Shown: positions 26,051 through 35,641, counted from the stretch's first letter. The stretch is 64,000 bases of DNA from Tepidiforma sp. (GCF_026003995.1 NZ_BPIG01000004.1:1-64000), one strand, 5' to 3'. Made by a program: numbers and translations. The notes: a model not told the origin generated them from the letters alone.

Positions 26051-26820
26051 GCCAGGCAGCCTACTCCATCGACCCGTTCGCCGAGGATGCGTCGCTCATC
26101 CCGGCGGCGACGCCGATCTGGCGCGAGGCGATGTTCCCGCTGGAGTGGCTGGCGCTGCGGGCGTCGCCGGTCTACTGGGGGCTCGGGGTGCCGCACGGGG
26201 ATGGCGAGCCCGTTGTGGTGGTCCCGGGGTTCCTCGCGAGCGACGTCTCGCTGGTGGAGCTGTACTGGTGGCTGGCGCGAATCGGCTACCGGCCGTACTT
26301 CTCGAACATCGGGCGGAACGTCGACTGCCCGGACCACATCACCGGCCGGCTGCTGGAGACGGTCCGCCGCGCGCGGAAGGAGACGGGGCAGCGGGTGCGG
26401 CTCGTGGGGCACAGCCTCGGCGGGATGCTGAGCCGGAACCTCGCGCTGGAGCACCCGGACGAGGTGGCGATGGTCATCACGCTCGGGTCGCCGTTCCGGG
26501 ATGCCGTGCGGGCGCACCCGGTGCTCATCTCGGCGGCGGCGACGCTTCGGGAGCACGGCGGGACGGGCCTCGCGAAGAACGTGCGGCCGGCCTGTTTCAG
26601 CGGGCACTGTATGTGCACGTTCGTGAAGAACATGCTCGCGCCGGAGGACTGGGAGGTGCCGCGGTACGCAGTCTACTCCCGCCGGGACGGCGTCGTGGAG
26701 TGGGAGAGCTGCATCGAGGAGGACCCGGCGCTGAACGACGAGGTGCACTCGAGCCACCTCGGGATGGTGGTGCACGCCGGGACGTACCGGGTCATCGCGC
26801 GGCGGCTGCGGATGGCCTGA
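26047..26820 (+). CDS. alpha/beta hydrolase (lipase/esterase-like)
   Basis: A 257-residue alpha/beta hydrolase. The nucleophile elbow is GHSLGGM (Ser near 125), the oxyanion region VVVPGFLASDVSLVELYWWL near 57-77, and candidate acid and His fall in YSRRDGVVEWESCIEEDP and SSHLGMVVHAG near the C-terminus. Cys-containing SGHCMCTF lies in the cap area. It resembles the triacylglycerol lipase/PGAP1-like group but has no signal peptide. It is immediately followed by a bidirectional terminator and the phasin gene; a role in lipid or PHA turnover is possible but not shown. A GGGGGAGG sequence precedes the ATG. Confidence 0.8.
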   Translation: MSQAAYSIDPFAEDASLIPAATPIWREAMFPLEWLALRASPVYWGLGVPHGDGEPVVVVPGFLASDVSLVELYWWLARIGYRPYFSNIGRNVDCPDHITGRLLETVRRARKETGQRVRLVGHSLGGMLSRNLALEHPDEVAMVITLGSPFRDAVRAHPVLISAAATLREHGGTGLAKNVRPACFSGHCMCTFVKNMLAPEDWEVPRYAVYSRRDGVVEWESCIEEDPALNDEVHSSHLGMVVHAGTYRVIARRLRMA

Positions 26821-26845
26821 GGCCGGGAGACTTCGGTATGACGCC

Positions 26846-26872
26846 AACGGCCCGGGCGATGCCCGGGCCGTT
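26846..26872. terminator. bidirectional terminator between hydrolase and phasin genes
   Basis: Perfect 12-bp inverted repeat, arms AACGGCCCGGGC (26846-26857) and GCCCGGGCCGTT (26861-26872), with a 3-nt loop. It separates two convergent genes. Confidence 0.8.
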
Positions 26873-26895
26873 CTCTCGAGTCGCGGCGCAGAGGG

Positions 26896-27372
26896 TCAGG
26901 CGGTGGCCGCCTTCTCCTTCTTCGGCTTCGCGGCAGGGGCCTGGAAGGCCTCGAGGCTCTTCTTCATGACCTCGGCGAAGGGGTTGGCGCCGGCCCACTG
27001 GCGGGCGACCTCGACGGCGGCGGCAGCGGTTTCGCGGTTCGCCTCGGCGAGCTTCTGGATGAGTTCGCGGGCGTCGGCGCCGGAGGCGAGGGCTTCCTGG
27101 TAGGCGACCTGGGTGAAGGCGAGGGCGCGGCCCTGGGCGGCCGTCGTGGCTTCGAGGAGGGCGGCGTAGAGCTGGCCGAGGTCGCCCGGTTCGGCGGCGA
27201 GCTTCTTGCCGAGCTGGAGGGCATCGCGCTGGCCGGCGACGACGTCAGCGGCGAGCTGGCGGGTGACCTTGATGCCGCGCTCGTTGGCCTTTTCGATGGC
27301 GTCGACGAGGAGGTCGTAGCCTTCGATGAGGGCGTCGTAGTACTTCTGGACGGTTTCGGAGGTGGCGGTCAT
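26896..27372 (-). CDS. phasin-family protein
   Basis: A 158-residue, almost wholly helical protein (MTATSETVQKYYDALIEGYD..., AlaLys-rich C-terminus PKKEKAATA). Phasins coat polyhydroxyalkanoate granules and control granule size; the amphipathic Ala/Glu/Leu/Gln-rich helices and the adjacent PHA synthase genes support this. I chose ATG 27372, preceded by AAAGGA; the longer frame to 27468 runs into the promoter. Its promoter has a TTGACA minus-35 and its minus-10 lies in a perfect inverted repeat, so it is probably repressed by the divergent PadR-type regulator. Confidence 0.8.
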   Translation of the reverse strand: MTATSETVQKYYDALIEGYDLLVDAIEKANERGIKVTRQLAADVVAGQRDALQLGKKLAAEPGDLGQLYAALLEATTAAQGRALAFTQVAYQEALASGADARELIQKLAEANRETAAAAVEVARQWAGANPFAEVMKKSLEAFQAPAAKPKKEKAATA

Positions 27373-27403
27373 GCGGTGGTCCTTTCGTGGGCTGCGGCCC
27401 GTT

Positions 27404-27426
27404 GCTATCTGCAAGGTACAGATAGC
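27404..27426. promoter_or_regulatory. operator over the phasin minus-10
   Basis: Perfect 8-bp inverted repeat GCTATCTG (27404-27411) / CAGATAGC (27419-27426) with a 7-bp centre. It encloses the minus-10 TACCTT of the phasin promoter (minus strand 27418-27413), the geometry of a repressor site. Confidence 0.6.
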
Positions 27427-27441
27427 TGCGGCGCTTGTCAA
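27413..27441 (-). promoter_or_regulatory. phasin promoter
   Basis: Minus strand TTGACA (27441-27436), 17-nt spacer, TACCTT (27418-27413). One of the best sigma-70 matches in the window. Confidence 0.7.
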
Positions 27442-27464
27442 CGACCTGCTGGTATGTGCATACT
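27435..27464 (+). promoter_or_regulatory. PadR-type regulator promoter with overlapping operator
   Basis: TTGTCA (27435-27440), 18-nt spacer, CATACT (27459-27464). Its minus-35 occupies the same bases as the divergent phasin minus-35. The inverted repeat GTATG/CATAC (27452-27463) overlaps the minus-10, suggesting autoregulation. Confidence 0.55.
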
Positions 27465-27474
27465 GCACGTAGCG

Positions 27475-27954
27475 ATGGGAAAGAAGAAGTCACCGACACC
27501 GAACGATGCAACGAACGGGGCCGCCGCGGCCGCCGGGGCCAACGGCCGCAACGGCCACGAGGAGGAGCGGGAGGCTCCGCCGCAGCCGCGGCTCCACGGG
27601 GAGATGCTTTCGACGACGCTGCTCGCGTTCTTGCGAGGCTGGAACGCGTACGGCTACGAGCTGACGCAGCGGCTGGCGCAGGCCGGGCTGCCGCAATCGG
27701 ACAGCGGGACGGTCTACCGGACGCTGCGGCAGCTGGAGCGCGCAGGGCTCGTGTCGTCGTTCTGGGACACGTCGGAGAGCGGGCCGGCGCGCCGGATGTA
27801 CAGTCTGACGGCCGCAGGGGAGGCGTTCCTCAGCGGCTGGATCGACATCCTCGAGCGGTATCAGCGGGTCCTGCGGCAGGCGGCAGAGGGCTTCCGGGCC
27901 TTCGCCGGCGGGCCGCAGGATGACGACGGCGACGACAGCCAGGCGCGGGGCTGA
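27475..27954 (+). CDS. PadR-family transcriptional regulator of the PHA cluster
   Basis: A 159-residue protein. A charged, Ala/Asn/Gly-rich N-terminal tail (about 1-38) precedes a winged-helix domain (about 42-115): LSTTLLAFLRGWNAYGYELTQRLAQAGLPQSDSGTVYRTLRQLERAGLVSS, the classic PadR recognition helix and wing. A C-terminal helix (LERYQRVLRQAAEGFRAF) probably dimerises. Divergent from the phasin gene and directly upstream of the PHA synthase genes, with inverted repeats in the shared promoter, so a role as PHA/phasin repressor is likely (inference). Start ATG 27475 is placed by the promoter; the frame extends to 27376 but overlaps it. Confidence 0.85.
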   Translation: MGKKKSPTPNDATNGAAAAAGANGRNGHEEEREAPPQPRLHGEMLSTTLLAFLRGWNAYGYELTQRLAQAGLPQSDSGTVYRTLRQLERAGLVSSFWDTSESGPARRMYSLTAAGEAFLSGWIDILERYQRVLRQAAEGFRAFAGGPQDDDGDDSQARG

Positions 27955-27986
27955 GCGCACTTCGAACCACCCGGGGAGGGCAGCAG

Positions 27987-28376
27987 ATGGCCGAGAAGCA
28001 GACGATGGACCCGCTGGCGATGTGGCGGGAGTGGGTGGCGCAATCGGAGCGCCAGTGGAACGCCTTCCTGAACCAGGCGATGGCGACGGATGAGTTCAGC
28101 AAGGCGATGGGCCGGTTCATGGACTTCTACCTGAACCTGCAGAAGGGCATGAACGAGACGATGGGCCGCTACCTGCAGCTGGTGAACATGCCGAGCCGGC
28201 AGGAGGTGCTGGCCCTGGGAGAGCGGCTGAGCGCGATCGAGGAGCGACTCGGCCGGATCGAGGGGATGCTGGCGAAGCAGGCGCCCGCACCCGCGGCGTC
28301 GGCAGCGGCGGAGAACGGCGCGGCAGCCGTGAAGCGTCCGGCCCGGACGAAGAAGCCGCCGACCACGGAGAAGTGA
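27987..28376 (+). CDS. small PhaE/PhaR-like PHA synthase subunit
   Basis: A 129-residue helical protein. The pattern WREWVAQSERQWNAFLNQAMATDEFSKAMGRFMD...NMPSRQEVLALGERLSAIEERLGRIE resembles the C-terminal half of PhaE (class III) and PhaR (class IV) subunits, including the (N/G)MP(T/S)R-x-E-V segment that follows the long helices. Known PhaE is ~360 and PhaR ~200 residues, so this is a compact form. Ala/Lys-rich tail. It has a GGGAGGG Shine-Dalgarno and lies 125 nt before phaC. Expected to bind and activate PhaC; functional proof is absent. Confidence 0.7.
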   Translation: MAEKQTMDPLAMWREWVAQSERQWNAFLNQAMATDEFSKAMGRFMDFYLNLQKGMNETMGRYLQLVNMPSRQEVLALGERLSAIEERLGRIEGMLAKQAPAPAASAAAENGAAAVKRPARTKKPPTTEK

Positions 28377-28501
28377 CGCCCGGGTGTCTGCGCCGCGTGA
28401 CGCAGATTTAATTGACGTTTCGCAAAGTTGTCATGGTTCGGCGCAGGCGCGGGGAGTACACTTCCGCGCACGCTGCTGCATGCCCGTGAGGAGGGTGTTC
28501 G

Positions 28502-29578
28502 ATGACTGCTCCGGCAGGCGACGCTTCGCTCGAAGCCCGGGTGCGCATGGAGGTCGAGCGGGCGATCCAGCGGAGCATCAAAGGGCTCGAGTACATCTCG
28601 ACCGGCGACCCGGCGGTGGGGCTGACACCGAAGGACGTCATCCACAGCCGGGGGACGCTGAAGCTGTACCACTACCGGCCGCAATCGGACGAGGTCTACC
28701 GGGTGCCGGTGATGCTCGTGATGTCGCTGGTGAGCAAGCCGTACATCCTGGACCTCGCGCCGGGGCAGAGCCTCGTCGAATTCCTGGTGAAGCGGGGGTT
28801 CGACGTGTACATGATCGACTGGGGGGTGCCGCGGCCGGAGGATGCCCGGCTGCGGCTCGAGGATTACGTGCTCGACTTCATCCCGGACTGTGTGGAGCGG
28901 GTGCTGGAGGATTCGGGCGAGCGGGAGATTTCACTGGTCGGCTACTGCATGGGCGGCCAGCTTTCGACGATGTACGCGGCGCTCCACACCGGCGGGCCGC
29001 TGAAGAACCTCGCCTGCTTCACGACGCCGGTCGATTCGGACGGGATGGTGCTCTTCAAGCGGTGGCTCGACCCGCGGTACTTCGACGTCGACCGGGTGGT
29101 CGACACGCTGGGGAACGTGCCGCCGGAGCTGATCTACGCGTCGTTCGACATGCTGAAGCCGGCGCAGCGGGTGGCGAAGAACATCCAGCTCTGGGACAAC
29201 CTGTGGAACGATGATTTCGTGCGGTCGTACCGGCTGTTCGAGCGGTGGGCTGCGGACCAGATCCCGTTCCCGGGGGAGTGCTTCCGGCAATTCACGAAGC
29301 AGTTCATGTGGGAAAACCGGATGGTGCGGAACGAGCTGGAGGTCGGCGGGCGGCGGGTGGACCTCGGCGCGATCAGGGTGCCGTTCCTGCACGTGGTGGC
29401 GGAGCACGACCACATCGTGCCGTACGATTCGGCGCGGCCGCTGGTGCCGCTCATCGGGAGCGAGGACAAGCGGGAAGTGATGCTGAAGGGCGGGCACGTG
29501 AGCCTTGTGGCCGGGGGCAACGCCATCTATCGTCTGTGGCCACAGCTCGAATCCTGGCTCGCGGAGCGTTCGGTATGA
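28502..29578 (+). CDS. phaC: class III polyhydroxyalkanoate synthase catalytic subunit
   Basis: Polymerises (R)-3-hydroxyacyl-CoA to PHA on granules. The 358-residue length is that of class III PhaC rather than the ~560-600 of class I. The lipase-like box is GYCMGG with nucleophile Cys149, and the other triad members fall at Asp303 (AEHDHIVP) and His332 (KGGHVSLV), almost the same numbers as in the Allochromatium enzyme (C149/D302/H331). The D-W-G-x-P motif is present (IDWGVPRPED). A GAGGAGGG sequence precedes the ATG. Stop overlaps the GNAT gene by 4 nt. Confidence 0.95.
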   Translation: MTAPAGDASLEARVRMEVERAIQRSIKGLEYISTGDPAVGLTPKDVIHSRGTLKLYHYRPQSDEVYRVPVMLVMSLVSKPYILDLAPGQSLVEFLVKRGFDVYMIDWGVPRPEDARLRLEDYVLDFIPDCVERVLEDSGEREISLVGYCMGGQLSTMYAALHTGGPLKNLACFTTPVDSDGMVLFKRWLDPRYFDVDRVVDTLGNVPPELIYASFDMLKPAQRVAKNIQLWDNLWNDDFVRSYRLFERWAADQIPFPGECFRQFTKQFMWENRMVRNELEVGGRRVDLGAIRVPFLHVVAEHDHIVPYDSARPLVPLIGSEDKREVMLKGGHVSLVAGGNAIYRLWPQLESWLAERSV

Positions 29579-30177
29579 CGGTCGAAACGGTTCGAACCTA
29601 CCCGGTCCACCATGACATCGGGGGGCAGCGGGTGACGCTCCGGCCGATGGAGCCCGGCGACCGCGAGGCGGTGCTCGCCTTCGCGCGGAAGCTGCCGGAA
29701 CACGACCTGCTCTTCCTGCGGCGGGACATCACCCAGCCGGAGGCGGTGGACGACTGGATTGCCGAGATCGCGCGGGGCGAGATCCTGACCATCCTGGCGG
29801 AAGCCGACGGCGAGGTGGCGGGGTACGCGACGATTCACCGGAATTCGCTGCGGTGGACGGCGCACGTGGCCGAACTGCGGGTGACGGTCGCGGAGGCGTG
29901 GCGCGGCAAGGGCCTGGGGCGGCTGCTGACGCAGGAGGCGTTCGCGAATGCGCTCGGCCTCGGCATCGAGAAGATGATCGCGCAGATGACGCTCGACCAG
30001 AAGGGCGCGATCGCGACGTTCGAGGGGCTGGGCTTCCGGCCGGAGGCGCTGCTGCGGGACCAGGTGAAGGACCGCGACGGGAACAAGCACGACCTCCTCG
30101 TGCTGAGCCACGACGTCGCGCGGTTCGAAGCGGTGCGCTCGGCGTACGGGGTGGCGGAGGCGCTGGGCGGCCGATGA
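29575..30177 (+). CDS. GNAT-family N-acetyltransferase
   Basis: A 200-residue acetyltransferase. VTLRPMEPGDREAVLAFARKLPEHDLLFLRRD opens the fold, the acetyl-CoA-binding loop reads RVTVAEAWRGKGLGRLLTQEAFANAL (R/Q-x-x-G-x-G/A) near 103-125, and the C-terminal GAIATFEGLGFRPEALLRDQVKDRDGNKHDLLVLS is typical. The acceptor is unknown. Its ATG overlaps the phaC stop, so it is co-translated with the PHA synthase; a link to PHA metabolism is only contextual. Confidence 0.87.
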   Translation: MTVETVRTYPVHHDIGGQRVTLRPMEPGDREAVLAFARKLPEHDLLFLRRDITQPEAVDDWIAEIARGEILTILAEADGEVAGYATIHRNSLRWTAHVAELRVTVAEAWRGKGLGRLLTQEAFANALGLGIEKMIAQMTLDQKGAIATFEGLGFRPEALLRDQVKDRDGNKHDLLVLSHDVARFEAVRSAYGVAEALGGR

Positions 30178-30218
30178 CCGGCCCGGGCGGCTTACACCGG
30201 GCGCTCCCGGCGGCCGGG

Positions 30219-30224
30219 TAGGCT
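30219..30224 (+). promoter_or_regulatory. minus-10 element of leaderless carotenoid operon
   Basis: TAGGCT ends 6 nt before the crtB GTG at 30231. No strong minus-35 at canonical spacing. Confidence 0.4.
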
Positions 30225-30230
30225 GAGACG

Positions 30231-31205
30231 GTGGACGCCGACAGCCGGACCGGGCAGAAGCTGGCGCCCTGGGAGGGCGAGCTGCTGGCGCTCGCGCGGG
30301 GAGAGGGATTCGCTTCGGCCCACAGGAACGGGGCCGCGCCAGACGCCGGGCCGGGGGATTTCGCCTGCTGCGACGCGATCACGAAGGCGCACAGCCGGAC
30401 CTTCTACGCGGCGACCCGGCTGCTGCCCGCGGCGAAGCGGAGGGCGGTCCGCGCGCTCTACGCCTTTTGCCGGGTGGCGGACGATATCGTCGACGAGCCG
30501 GGCGAGGAGCGGGAGGCGCGGCTGCGCGCCTGGGGCGCAGCGGGCACGGGCGAGGGCGGCGCTGACGGCGACCCGGTGCTCCGGGCGTGGGCGGCCACGC
30601 GCGAGGCGTACGCCATTCCGCCGCACCTGCCCGCGCAGCTGGTCGAGGCCCTCGCGGACGACCTGCAGCATCGCGGGTTCGATGACTTCCCGGCGCTGGC
30701 ACGGTACTGCTATGGGGTCGCCTCGACGGTCGGGCTGATGTCGATGCGGATCATCGGGAGCCGGGGCGACCCGGCGCTCTACGCCATCCGGCTCGGCGTG
30801 GCGATGCAGCTGACCAACGTGCTGCGCGATGTCGCGGAGGACTGGCAGAACGGGCGGGTCTACCTGCCGCGGGACGAGATGGCGCGGTTCGGAGTGACCG
30901 AGGGGCACCTCGAGGAGGGGCGCGTCGACGAGCAATGGCGGTCGTTCATGCGGTTCCAGCTCGCGCGGGCGCGGGCGCTGTACGCAGGCGCGCGGCCGGG
31001 GGTAGGCCTGCTGAACCGTGACGGCCGGCTGGCCGTCACGGCGGCGCTGGAGCTGTACTCGCGCATCCTCGACGACATCGAGCGGCGGGGCTACGACGTC
31101 TTCCGCGGGCGGGCGACCGTGCCCGGCTGGCGCCGCGCGGCGCTCCTGCCGCTGGCGGCATGGCGGGCGTTTCGGGCTCCCGCGGCTGCCGGGGAGGGCG
31201 TGTGA
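30231..31205 (+). CDS. crtB: phytoene/squalene synthase family protein
   Basis: Condenses two GGPP to phytoene, entry step to C40 carotenoids. The 324-residue protein has both Asp-rich substrate motifs: [10 protein letters not shown] and [20 protein letters not shown], together with [13 protein letters not shown] and [12 protein letters not shown]. The first ~45 residues are a poorly conserved extension; a GTG at 30231 placed by the leaderless minus-10 gives this length. First of seven genes linked by 4-nt overlaps. A C30 (dehydrosqualene) synthase is possible, but the downstream CrtYcd-type cyclase argues for C40. Confidence 0.92.
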   Translation: MDADSRTGQKLAPWEGELLALARGEGFASAHRNGAAPDAGPGDFACCDAITKAHSRTFYAATRLLPAAKRRAVRALYAFCRVADDIVDEPGEEREARLRAWGAAGTGEGGADGDPVLRAWAATREAYAIPPHLPAQLVEALADDLQHRGFDDFPALARYCYGVASTVGLMSMRIIGSRGDPALYAIRLGVAMQLTNVLRDVAEDWQNGRVYLPRDEMARFGVTEGHLEEGRVDEQWRSFMRFQLARARALYAGARPGVGLLNRDGRLAVTAALELYSRILDDIERRGYDVFRGRATVPGWRRAALLPLAAWRAFRAPAAAGEGV

Positions 31206-32692
31206 GCCGGACCGTCGTCATCGGGAGCGGCTTCGGCGGGCTCGCGGCGGCGGTGCGGATGGCCGCCCGCGGCCACCGGGTGACGCTGGTGGAGAAGCAG
31301 CCGCGCGCGGGCGGCCGCGCCGCGCCGGTCGAGGCCGGCGGCTTCCGGTTCGACGGCGGGCCGACCGTCATCACGGCCCCATTCCTGTTCGAAGAGCTGT
31401 TCGCGCTCGCAGGGCGAAGATTCGAGGACTACGCCCGGCTCATCCCGGTGGACCCGTTCTACCGGATTTTCGATGCGAAGGGGCGCTGGTTCGAATACAA
31501 CGGCGACTTCGACGATGTGGCGGCGCAGATTGCGCGGTGGAACCCGCGGGACATCGAGGGGTACCGGCGGTTCCTCGAGGCGAGCCGCGCGATTTTCCAG
31601 AAGGGGTTCGTCGAGCTCGCGGATGCGCCGTTCCTCCACGCGGCGGACATGCTGCGCGTGGCGCCCGACCTCATTCGGCTGAAGTCGTACCGCTCGGTGT
31701 ACGGGTTCGTGTCGCAGTACATCGAAGACCCGTTCCTGCAGCGGTGCTTCACGTTCCACCCGCTGCTCATCGGGGGGAACCCGTTCGTAGCGTCGTCGAT
31801 CTACGCGATGATCCACCACCTCGAGCGGGAGTGGGGGGTGTGGTACGCGGAGGGCGGGACCGGCGCGCTGGTCGATGCGCTGGTGCGGCTGTTCGAGGAG
31901 CTGGGGGGCGAGGTGCGGCTCGGCGCCGAGGTGACGCGCATCCGGGTGCGCGGCCGGCGTGCGACGGGGGTCGAACTGAAGAGCGGCGAGGTGCTCGAGG
32001 CGGACCGCGTCATCTGCAACGGGGACGTGCCGCAGGCGTACCTCTCGCTCATCGACCCGGAGCACCGCAGCTGGCGTAATTCGGACCTGCGCTACCGGAA
32101 GCTGACGGCCTACAGCATGTCGCTGTTCGTGGTGTATTTCGGGACCGACCGGCAGTACCGGGATACGCCGCTCGTGCATCACAACATCATCCTGAGCGAG
32201 CGGTACAAGGGGCTCATCCGTGACATCTTCCGGGCGAAGGGGCTGCCGCGGGATTTCTCGCTCTACGTGCACGTGCCGACGCTGACGGACCCGAGCGGCG
32301 CGCCGCCGGGACACGAGGCGTTCTACGCGCTCTCGCCGGTCCCGCACCTCGGCTCGCCGACGGACTGGGAGCGGATGGCGCCGCGCTACCGGGAGCTTAT
32401 CCTCGAGTTCCTCGAACGAGAGTACCTGCCGGGGCTGCGCAGCCACATCGTGGTCGAGCGGACGATCGACCCGCGGCACTTCCGCGACAACCTGAACACC
32501 TACCTCGGCACGGGCTTCAGCGTGCAGCCGACGCTGTGGCAGTCGGCGTGGTTCCGGCCGCACAACCGGTCGGAGGACATCGACAACCTCTACTTCGTCG
32601 GCGCAGGCACGCACCCGGGGGCGGGGGTGCCGGGTGTGCTCTCGTCGGCGAAGGTGGTCGAGCGGATCATCTCGGAGGAAGAGGACGGGTGA
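31202..32692 (+). CDS. crtI: phytoene desaturase
   Basis: FAD-dependent desaturase converting phytoene to lycopene or a related polyene. The 496-residue protein begins [31 protein letters not shown], a dinucleotide-binding fold with the following G-G-R, and ends in the CrtI signature region [25 protein letters not shown]. Conserved [18 protein letters not shown] near 40-57 and [24 protein letters not shown] are typical. GTG start overlaps the crtB stop; the stop overlaps the UV endonuclease GTG. Confidence 0.95.
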   Translation: MSRTVVIGSGFGGLAAAVRMAARGHRVTLVEKQPRAGGRAAPVEAGGFRFDGGPTVITAPFLFEELFALAGRRFEDYARLIPVDPFYRIFDAKGRWFEYNGDFDDVAAQIARWNPRDIEGYRRFLEASRAIFQKGFVELADAPFLHAADMLRVAPDLIRLKSYRSVYGFVSQYIEDPFLQRCFTFHPLLIGGNPFVASSIYAMIHHLEREWGVWYAEGGTGALVDALVRLFEELGGEVRLGAEVTRIRVRGRRATGVELKSGEVLEADRVICNGDVPQAYLSLIDPEHRSWRNSDLRYRKLTAYSMSLFVVYFGTDRQYRDTPLVHHNIILSERYKGLIRDIFRAKGLPRDFSLYVHVPTLTDPSGAPPGHEAFYALSPVPHLGSPTDWERMAPRYRELILEFLEREYLPGLRSHIVVERTIDPRHFRDNLNTYLGTGFSVQPTLWQSAWFRPHNRSEDIDNLYFVGAGTHPGAGVPGVLSSAKVVERIISEEEDG

Positions 32693-33564
32693 CCGCGGAC
32701 TGGCGGTTCGGCTACCTCTGCGAGAACCGGACGCTCGGCGCGACGACGCTCCGGACGCTCCGGCTGGCGAACCTGACCGCCGAACGGGCGCGGGAGAAGG
32801 CGGAGGCGAACCTCGACGACCTCGAGCGGATGGTGCGGTTCAATGCCGCGCACGGCATCGGCATGCTGCGCATCGGCCAGCAGGTCATCCCGTTCGCTTC
32901 GCACCCGGCGTTCCCGTATGACTGGGCGGCGGTCCACGGGGAGCGGCTGGCGGCGGTCGGCGCGCTGGCGCGGGCGGCGGGCATCCGGCTCTCGATGCAC
33001 CCCGGGCAGTTCGTGCAGCCGGGGAGCAGCCGGCCGGAGGTGGTCGAACGATCGCTGGCGGAGCTCCGGTATTCGGCGCGGATCCTCGAGCTGACGGGCG
33101 CAGAGGACGGCGTCATCGTGCTGCACGGCGGGCCGGCGGGGTCGCTCGAACGGCTGACGGCGGCGTTGGCGGACGAGGAGGCGGTGCTCCGGCACCTCGC
33201 GCTCGAAAACGACGAGCGGACGAGGAGCGTCCGCGACGTGCTGCCGGCGGCGCGCCGGCTCGGCGTCCCGGTGGTGGTCGACACGCTACACCACGGCTGG
33301 AACCCGGGCGGGATGACGCTGCGCGAGGCGCTGAGCGCGGCGGCAGCGACCTGGCGGACGCGGCAGAAGGTGCACCTTTCCAGCCAGGCGCCCGGGGCGC
33401 GGGCCGGGGCGCATGCGGAGATGGTCGATGCGCGGGACTTCGAACGGTTGCGCGAGGCCGGGGCCGGGCTCACGCTGGACGTGATGGTCGAGGCGAAGGC
33501 GAAGGAGCTGGCGGTCTTCGCGCTGCCGGGAATCCGGCCGCCGGCCGGGGCGCTGGCGGGATGA
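32689..33564 (+). CDS. UV damage endonuclease (UVDE/UvsE)
   Basis: Nicks DNA 5' of UV photoproducts and other lesions. The 291-residue TIM barrel starts [24 protein letters not shown] and has the metal-ligand strands [60 protein letters not shown] and [14 protein letters not shown], which provide the three-metal site. Its place between crtI and a P450, with GTGA and ATGA overlaps, means that DNA photoproduct repair is co-expressed with pigment synthesis, a photoprotection module. Confidence 0.9.
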   Translation: MTADWRFGYLCENRTLGATTLRTLRLANLTAERAREKAEANLDDLERMVRFNAAHGIGMLRIGQQVIPFASHPAFPYDWAAVHGERLAAVGALARAAGIRLSMHPGQFVQPGSSRPEVVERSLAELRYSARILELTGAEDGVIVLHGGPAGSLERLTAALADEEAVLRHLALENDERTRSVRDVLPAARRLGVPVVVDTLHHGWNPGGMTLREALSAAAATWRTRQKVHLSSQAPGARAGAHAEMVDARDFERLREAGAGLTLDVMVEAKAKELAVFALPGIRPPAGALAG

Positions 33565-34862
33565 GCGGGGCGAAGGCGCCGCCGCGGACCGAGGGGCTGG
33601 CCCCGGAGGACGGCCTTCGGGCGCTCTGGACGCTGCGGTTCGGCACGGCGGGGCTGTACGAAGCGCTCGAGATCGCACGGGCGGGGCTCGGAAATGTCTT
33701 CGAACTCGGCTTCGGGCGGTTCCGGCCGGTGGTGGTGGCCTCGCCGCAGGGGCTGCGCGAGGCCCTCGTCGAGCGGCGGGAGGCGTTCAGCTGGCGGCCG
33801 GAGGGCGACCCCGCGGCGCGGCTGTTTCGGCGGAGCATCCTCGTGACGGACGGCGAGGAGCACGACCGGGCGCGGCAGGCGATGGCGCCGGCGTTCGAAC
33901 CGGCCCGGCTGCGGGCTGCCGCGCCGGCGGTGCTGGCGGTGACCGACGAGGAGCTGGACGGATGGCCGGCGGAAGGCCGGATTGATGCGGTCGAAGCGAT
34001 GCGGCGCATCGCGTGGCGGAGCTTCGAGCGGGTCTTCTTCGGGTACGACCTGCGGGGGGAGGAGCTGGAGCGGGCGCTGCCCGGGCTGCTCGCTGCCCTG
34101 CGGTACATCGGGCCGGGGCTGTGGGTGGTGCGGGGCCGGGCGGGCAGCGTCCCGCGGCGGGTGCGGCCGTTGGAGGAGCACGTGCGGGGCGTCATCGCCG
34201 GGCGGAAGGGGCGGCCGGCCGGGCCGCCGACGATGCTGGACCTGCTGCTGGCGGCGTTCGACGAGGAGCGGGTGCGCGACCACGCGCTGACGATGCTGAT
34301 CGCGGGGCACGACACGAGCACGGCGCAGCTCTCGTGGGCGCTGCACCTCCTGGCGCGGAGCCCCGAGTGGCTGGTGCGGGCAACGCGGGAAGCACGGCGG
34401 GCGCCGGACGGCGAGGGACTGGCGGGGCTTCGGCCCGATGACCTGCCCGTCATCGACGCGGTGCTGAAGGAGACCCTCCGGCTGTGGCCGCCGATCCACG
34501 TCGGCGGGCGCCGGGCGCTGCGGGAAACGGAGCTCGACGGCTACGCCATCCCGGAGGGGCAGCGGGTGATGCTGTCGTACTTCCTCGCGCAGCGCGACCC
34601 GGCGGCGTGGGCCGCGCCGCAGGCCTTCGACCCCGGGCGGTGGCTCGACGGCGGCGGCGCGCCGGGGCCGTATACGTACCTGCCGTTCGGCGGCGGGCCG
34701 CGCAACTGCATCGGCGCGGCGTTCGCGAACCTCGAGGCGCGGCTGGTGCTGACGCGCCTGCTGCAGCGGTTCGACATCGCGGCGACGCGGCGGCCGCTGC
34801 GGGGCGCGATGGGCGCGACGCTGGAGCCGCGCGGCGGACTGCTGAAGGTGCGGCGGCGATGA
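33561..34862 (+). CDS. cytochrome P450, probable carotenoid-modifying monooxygenase
   Basis: A 433-residue P450. The I-helix [12 protein letters not shown], the E-x-x-R in [16 protein letters not shown], and the heme loop [23 protein letters not shown] with Cys383 are all intact. No membrane anchor, so soluble bacterial type. Located inside the carotenoid operon between UVDE and the lycopene cyclase, which suggests hydroxylation of a carotenoid; Thermus CYP175A1 is a known beta-carotene hydroxylase, but I cannot show subfamily membership from sequence alone. ATG overlaps the UVDE stop; stop overlaps the cyclase ATG. Confidence 0.92.
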   Translation: MSGAKAPPRTEGLAPEDGLRALWTLRFGTAGLYEALEIARAGLGNVFELGFGRFRPVVVASPQGLREALVERREAFSWRPEGDPAARLFRRSILVTDGEEHDRARQAMAPAFEPARLRAAAPAVLAVTDEELDGWPAEGRIDAVEAMRRIAWRSFERVFFGYDLRGEELERALPGLLAALRYIGPGLWVVRGRAGSVPRRVRPLEEHVRGVIAGRKGRPAGPPTMLDLLLAAFDEERVRDHALTMLIAGHDTSTAQLSWALHLLARSPEWLVRATREARRAPDGEGLAGLRPDDLPVIDAVLKETLRLWPPIHVGGRRALRETELDGYAIPEGQRVMLSYFLAQRDPAAWAAPQAFDPGRWLDGGGAPGPYTYLPFGGGPRNCIGAAFANLEARLVLTRLLQRFDIAATRRPLRGAMGATLEPRGGLLKVRRR

Positions 34863-35641
34863 CCTACGGGGCGTTCCTCGGGCTGTACCTGCTCCCGCCG
34901 ATCGTGACGCTGCTGGCGGCGATCTACCGCTGGCGGCCGGCGCCGCCGCTGCGCGAGCTGGCCGCGGGCATCGCGGTGCTGGCCGTCATCGCGGTGGTGT
35001 ACACGACGCCGTGGGACAACTACCTCGTCGCCTCCGGGACGTGGACCTACCCTGAGGAGCGGACGTGGGGCATCCGGCTCGGGTGGGTGCCGCTCGAGGA
35101 GTACACGTTCTTCGTGCTGCAGACGGTGATGACCGGCCTGTGGGTCGGGCTGCTGCTGCGCGGCGGCGGGCCGAAGGCGAGCGGGGCGAACGGACGGACG
35201 GCGCGGACCGCTGGGGTCGTCGTCCTGCTCGGCGGGGCGGCGGCCGGGGCGGCGATGCTCGCCGGGCCCGAGTCGCTGCGCTACCTCGGACTCATCCTCG
35301 CGTGGGCGCTGCCGCCGCTCGCGCTGCAGGCCGGGTTCGGCGCGGACATCCTGCTTCGGCGGTGGCGGACGGTGCTGCCCGGCTTCGCGGTGCCGACGGC
35401 GTACCTGGCGCTCGCGGACACGATCGCGATCGGGGCGGGAACCTGGCACATCACGGAGCGGACGTCGACCGGGGTGTTCCTGCCCGGCGGACTGCCGATC
35501 GAGGAGTTCGTGTTCTTTCTCGTCACCAACCTGCTGCTGACGTTCGGGCTGACGCTGTTCCTCGTGCCGGAAGGGCGGGAGCGGGCGCAGGCGATGCTGG
35601 CGGCGCTGCGGCCGGCGCGCGCTGTGGGGCGGGGCACATGA
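34859..35641 (+). CDS. fused lycopene cyclase of CrtYc/CrtYd type
   Basis: A 260-residue polytopic membrane protein with six to seven hydrophobic segments. It contains two copies of the lycopene-cyclase-domain signature: PLEEYTFFVLQTVMTGLWV near 80-98 and PIEEFVFFLVTNLLLTFGL near 210-228, plus TPWDNYLVASGTWTY after the first pair of helices. In Actinobacteria the two halves are separate CrtYc and CrtYd; here they are one chain. It should cyclise lycopene ends in the membrane. ATG overlaps the P450 stop. Confidence 0.88.
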   Translation: MTYGAFLGLYLLPPIVTLLAAIYRWRPAPPLRELAAGIAVLAVIAVVYTTPWDNYLVASGTWTYPEERTWGIRLGWVPLEEYTFFVLQTVMTGLWVGLLLRGGGPKASGANGRTARTAGVVVLLGGAAAGAAMLAGPESLRYLGLILAWALPPLALQAGFGADILLRRWRTVLPGFAVPTAYLALADTIAIGAGTWHITERTSTGVFLPGGLPIEEFVFFLVTNLLLTFGLTLFLVPEGRERAQAMLAALRPARAVGRGT

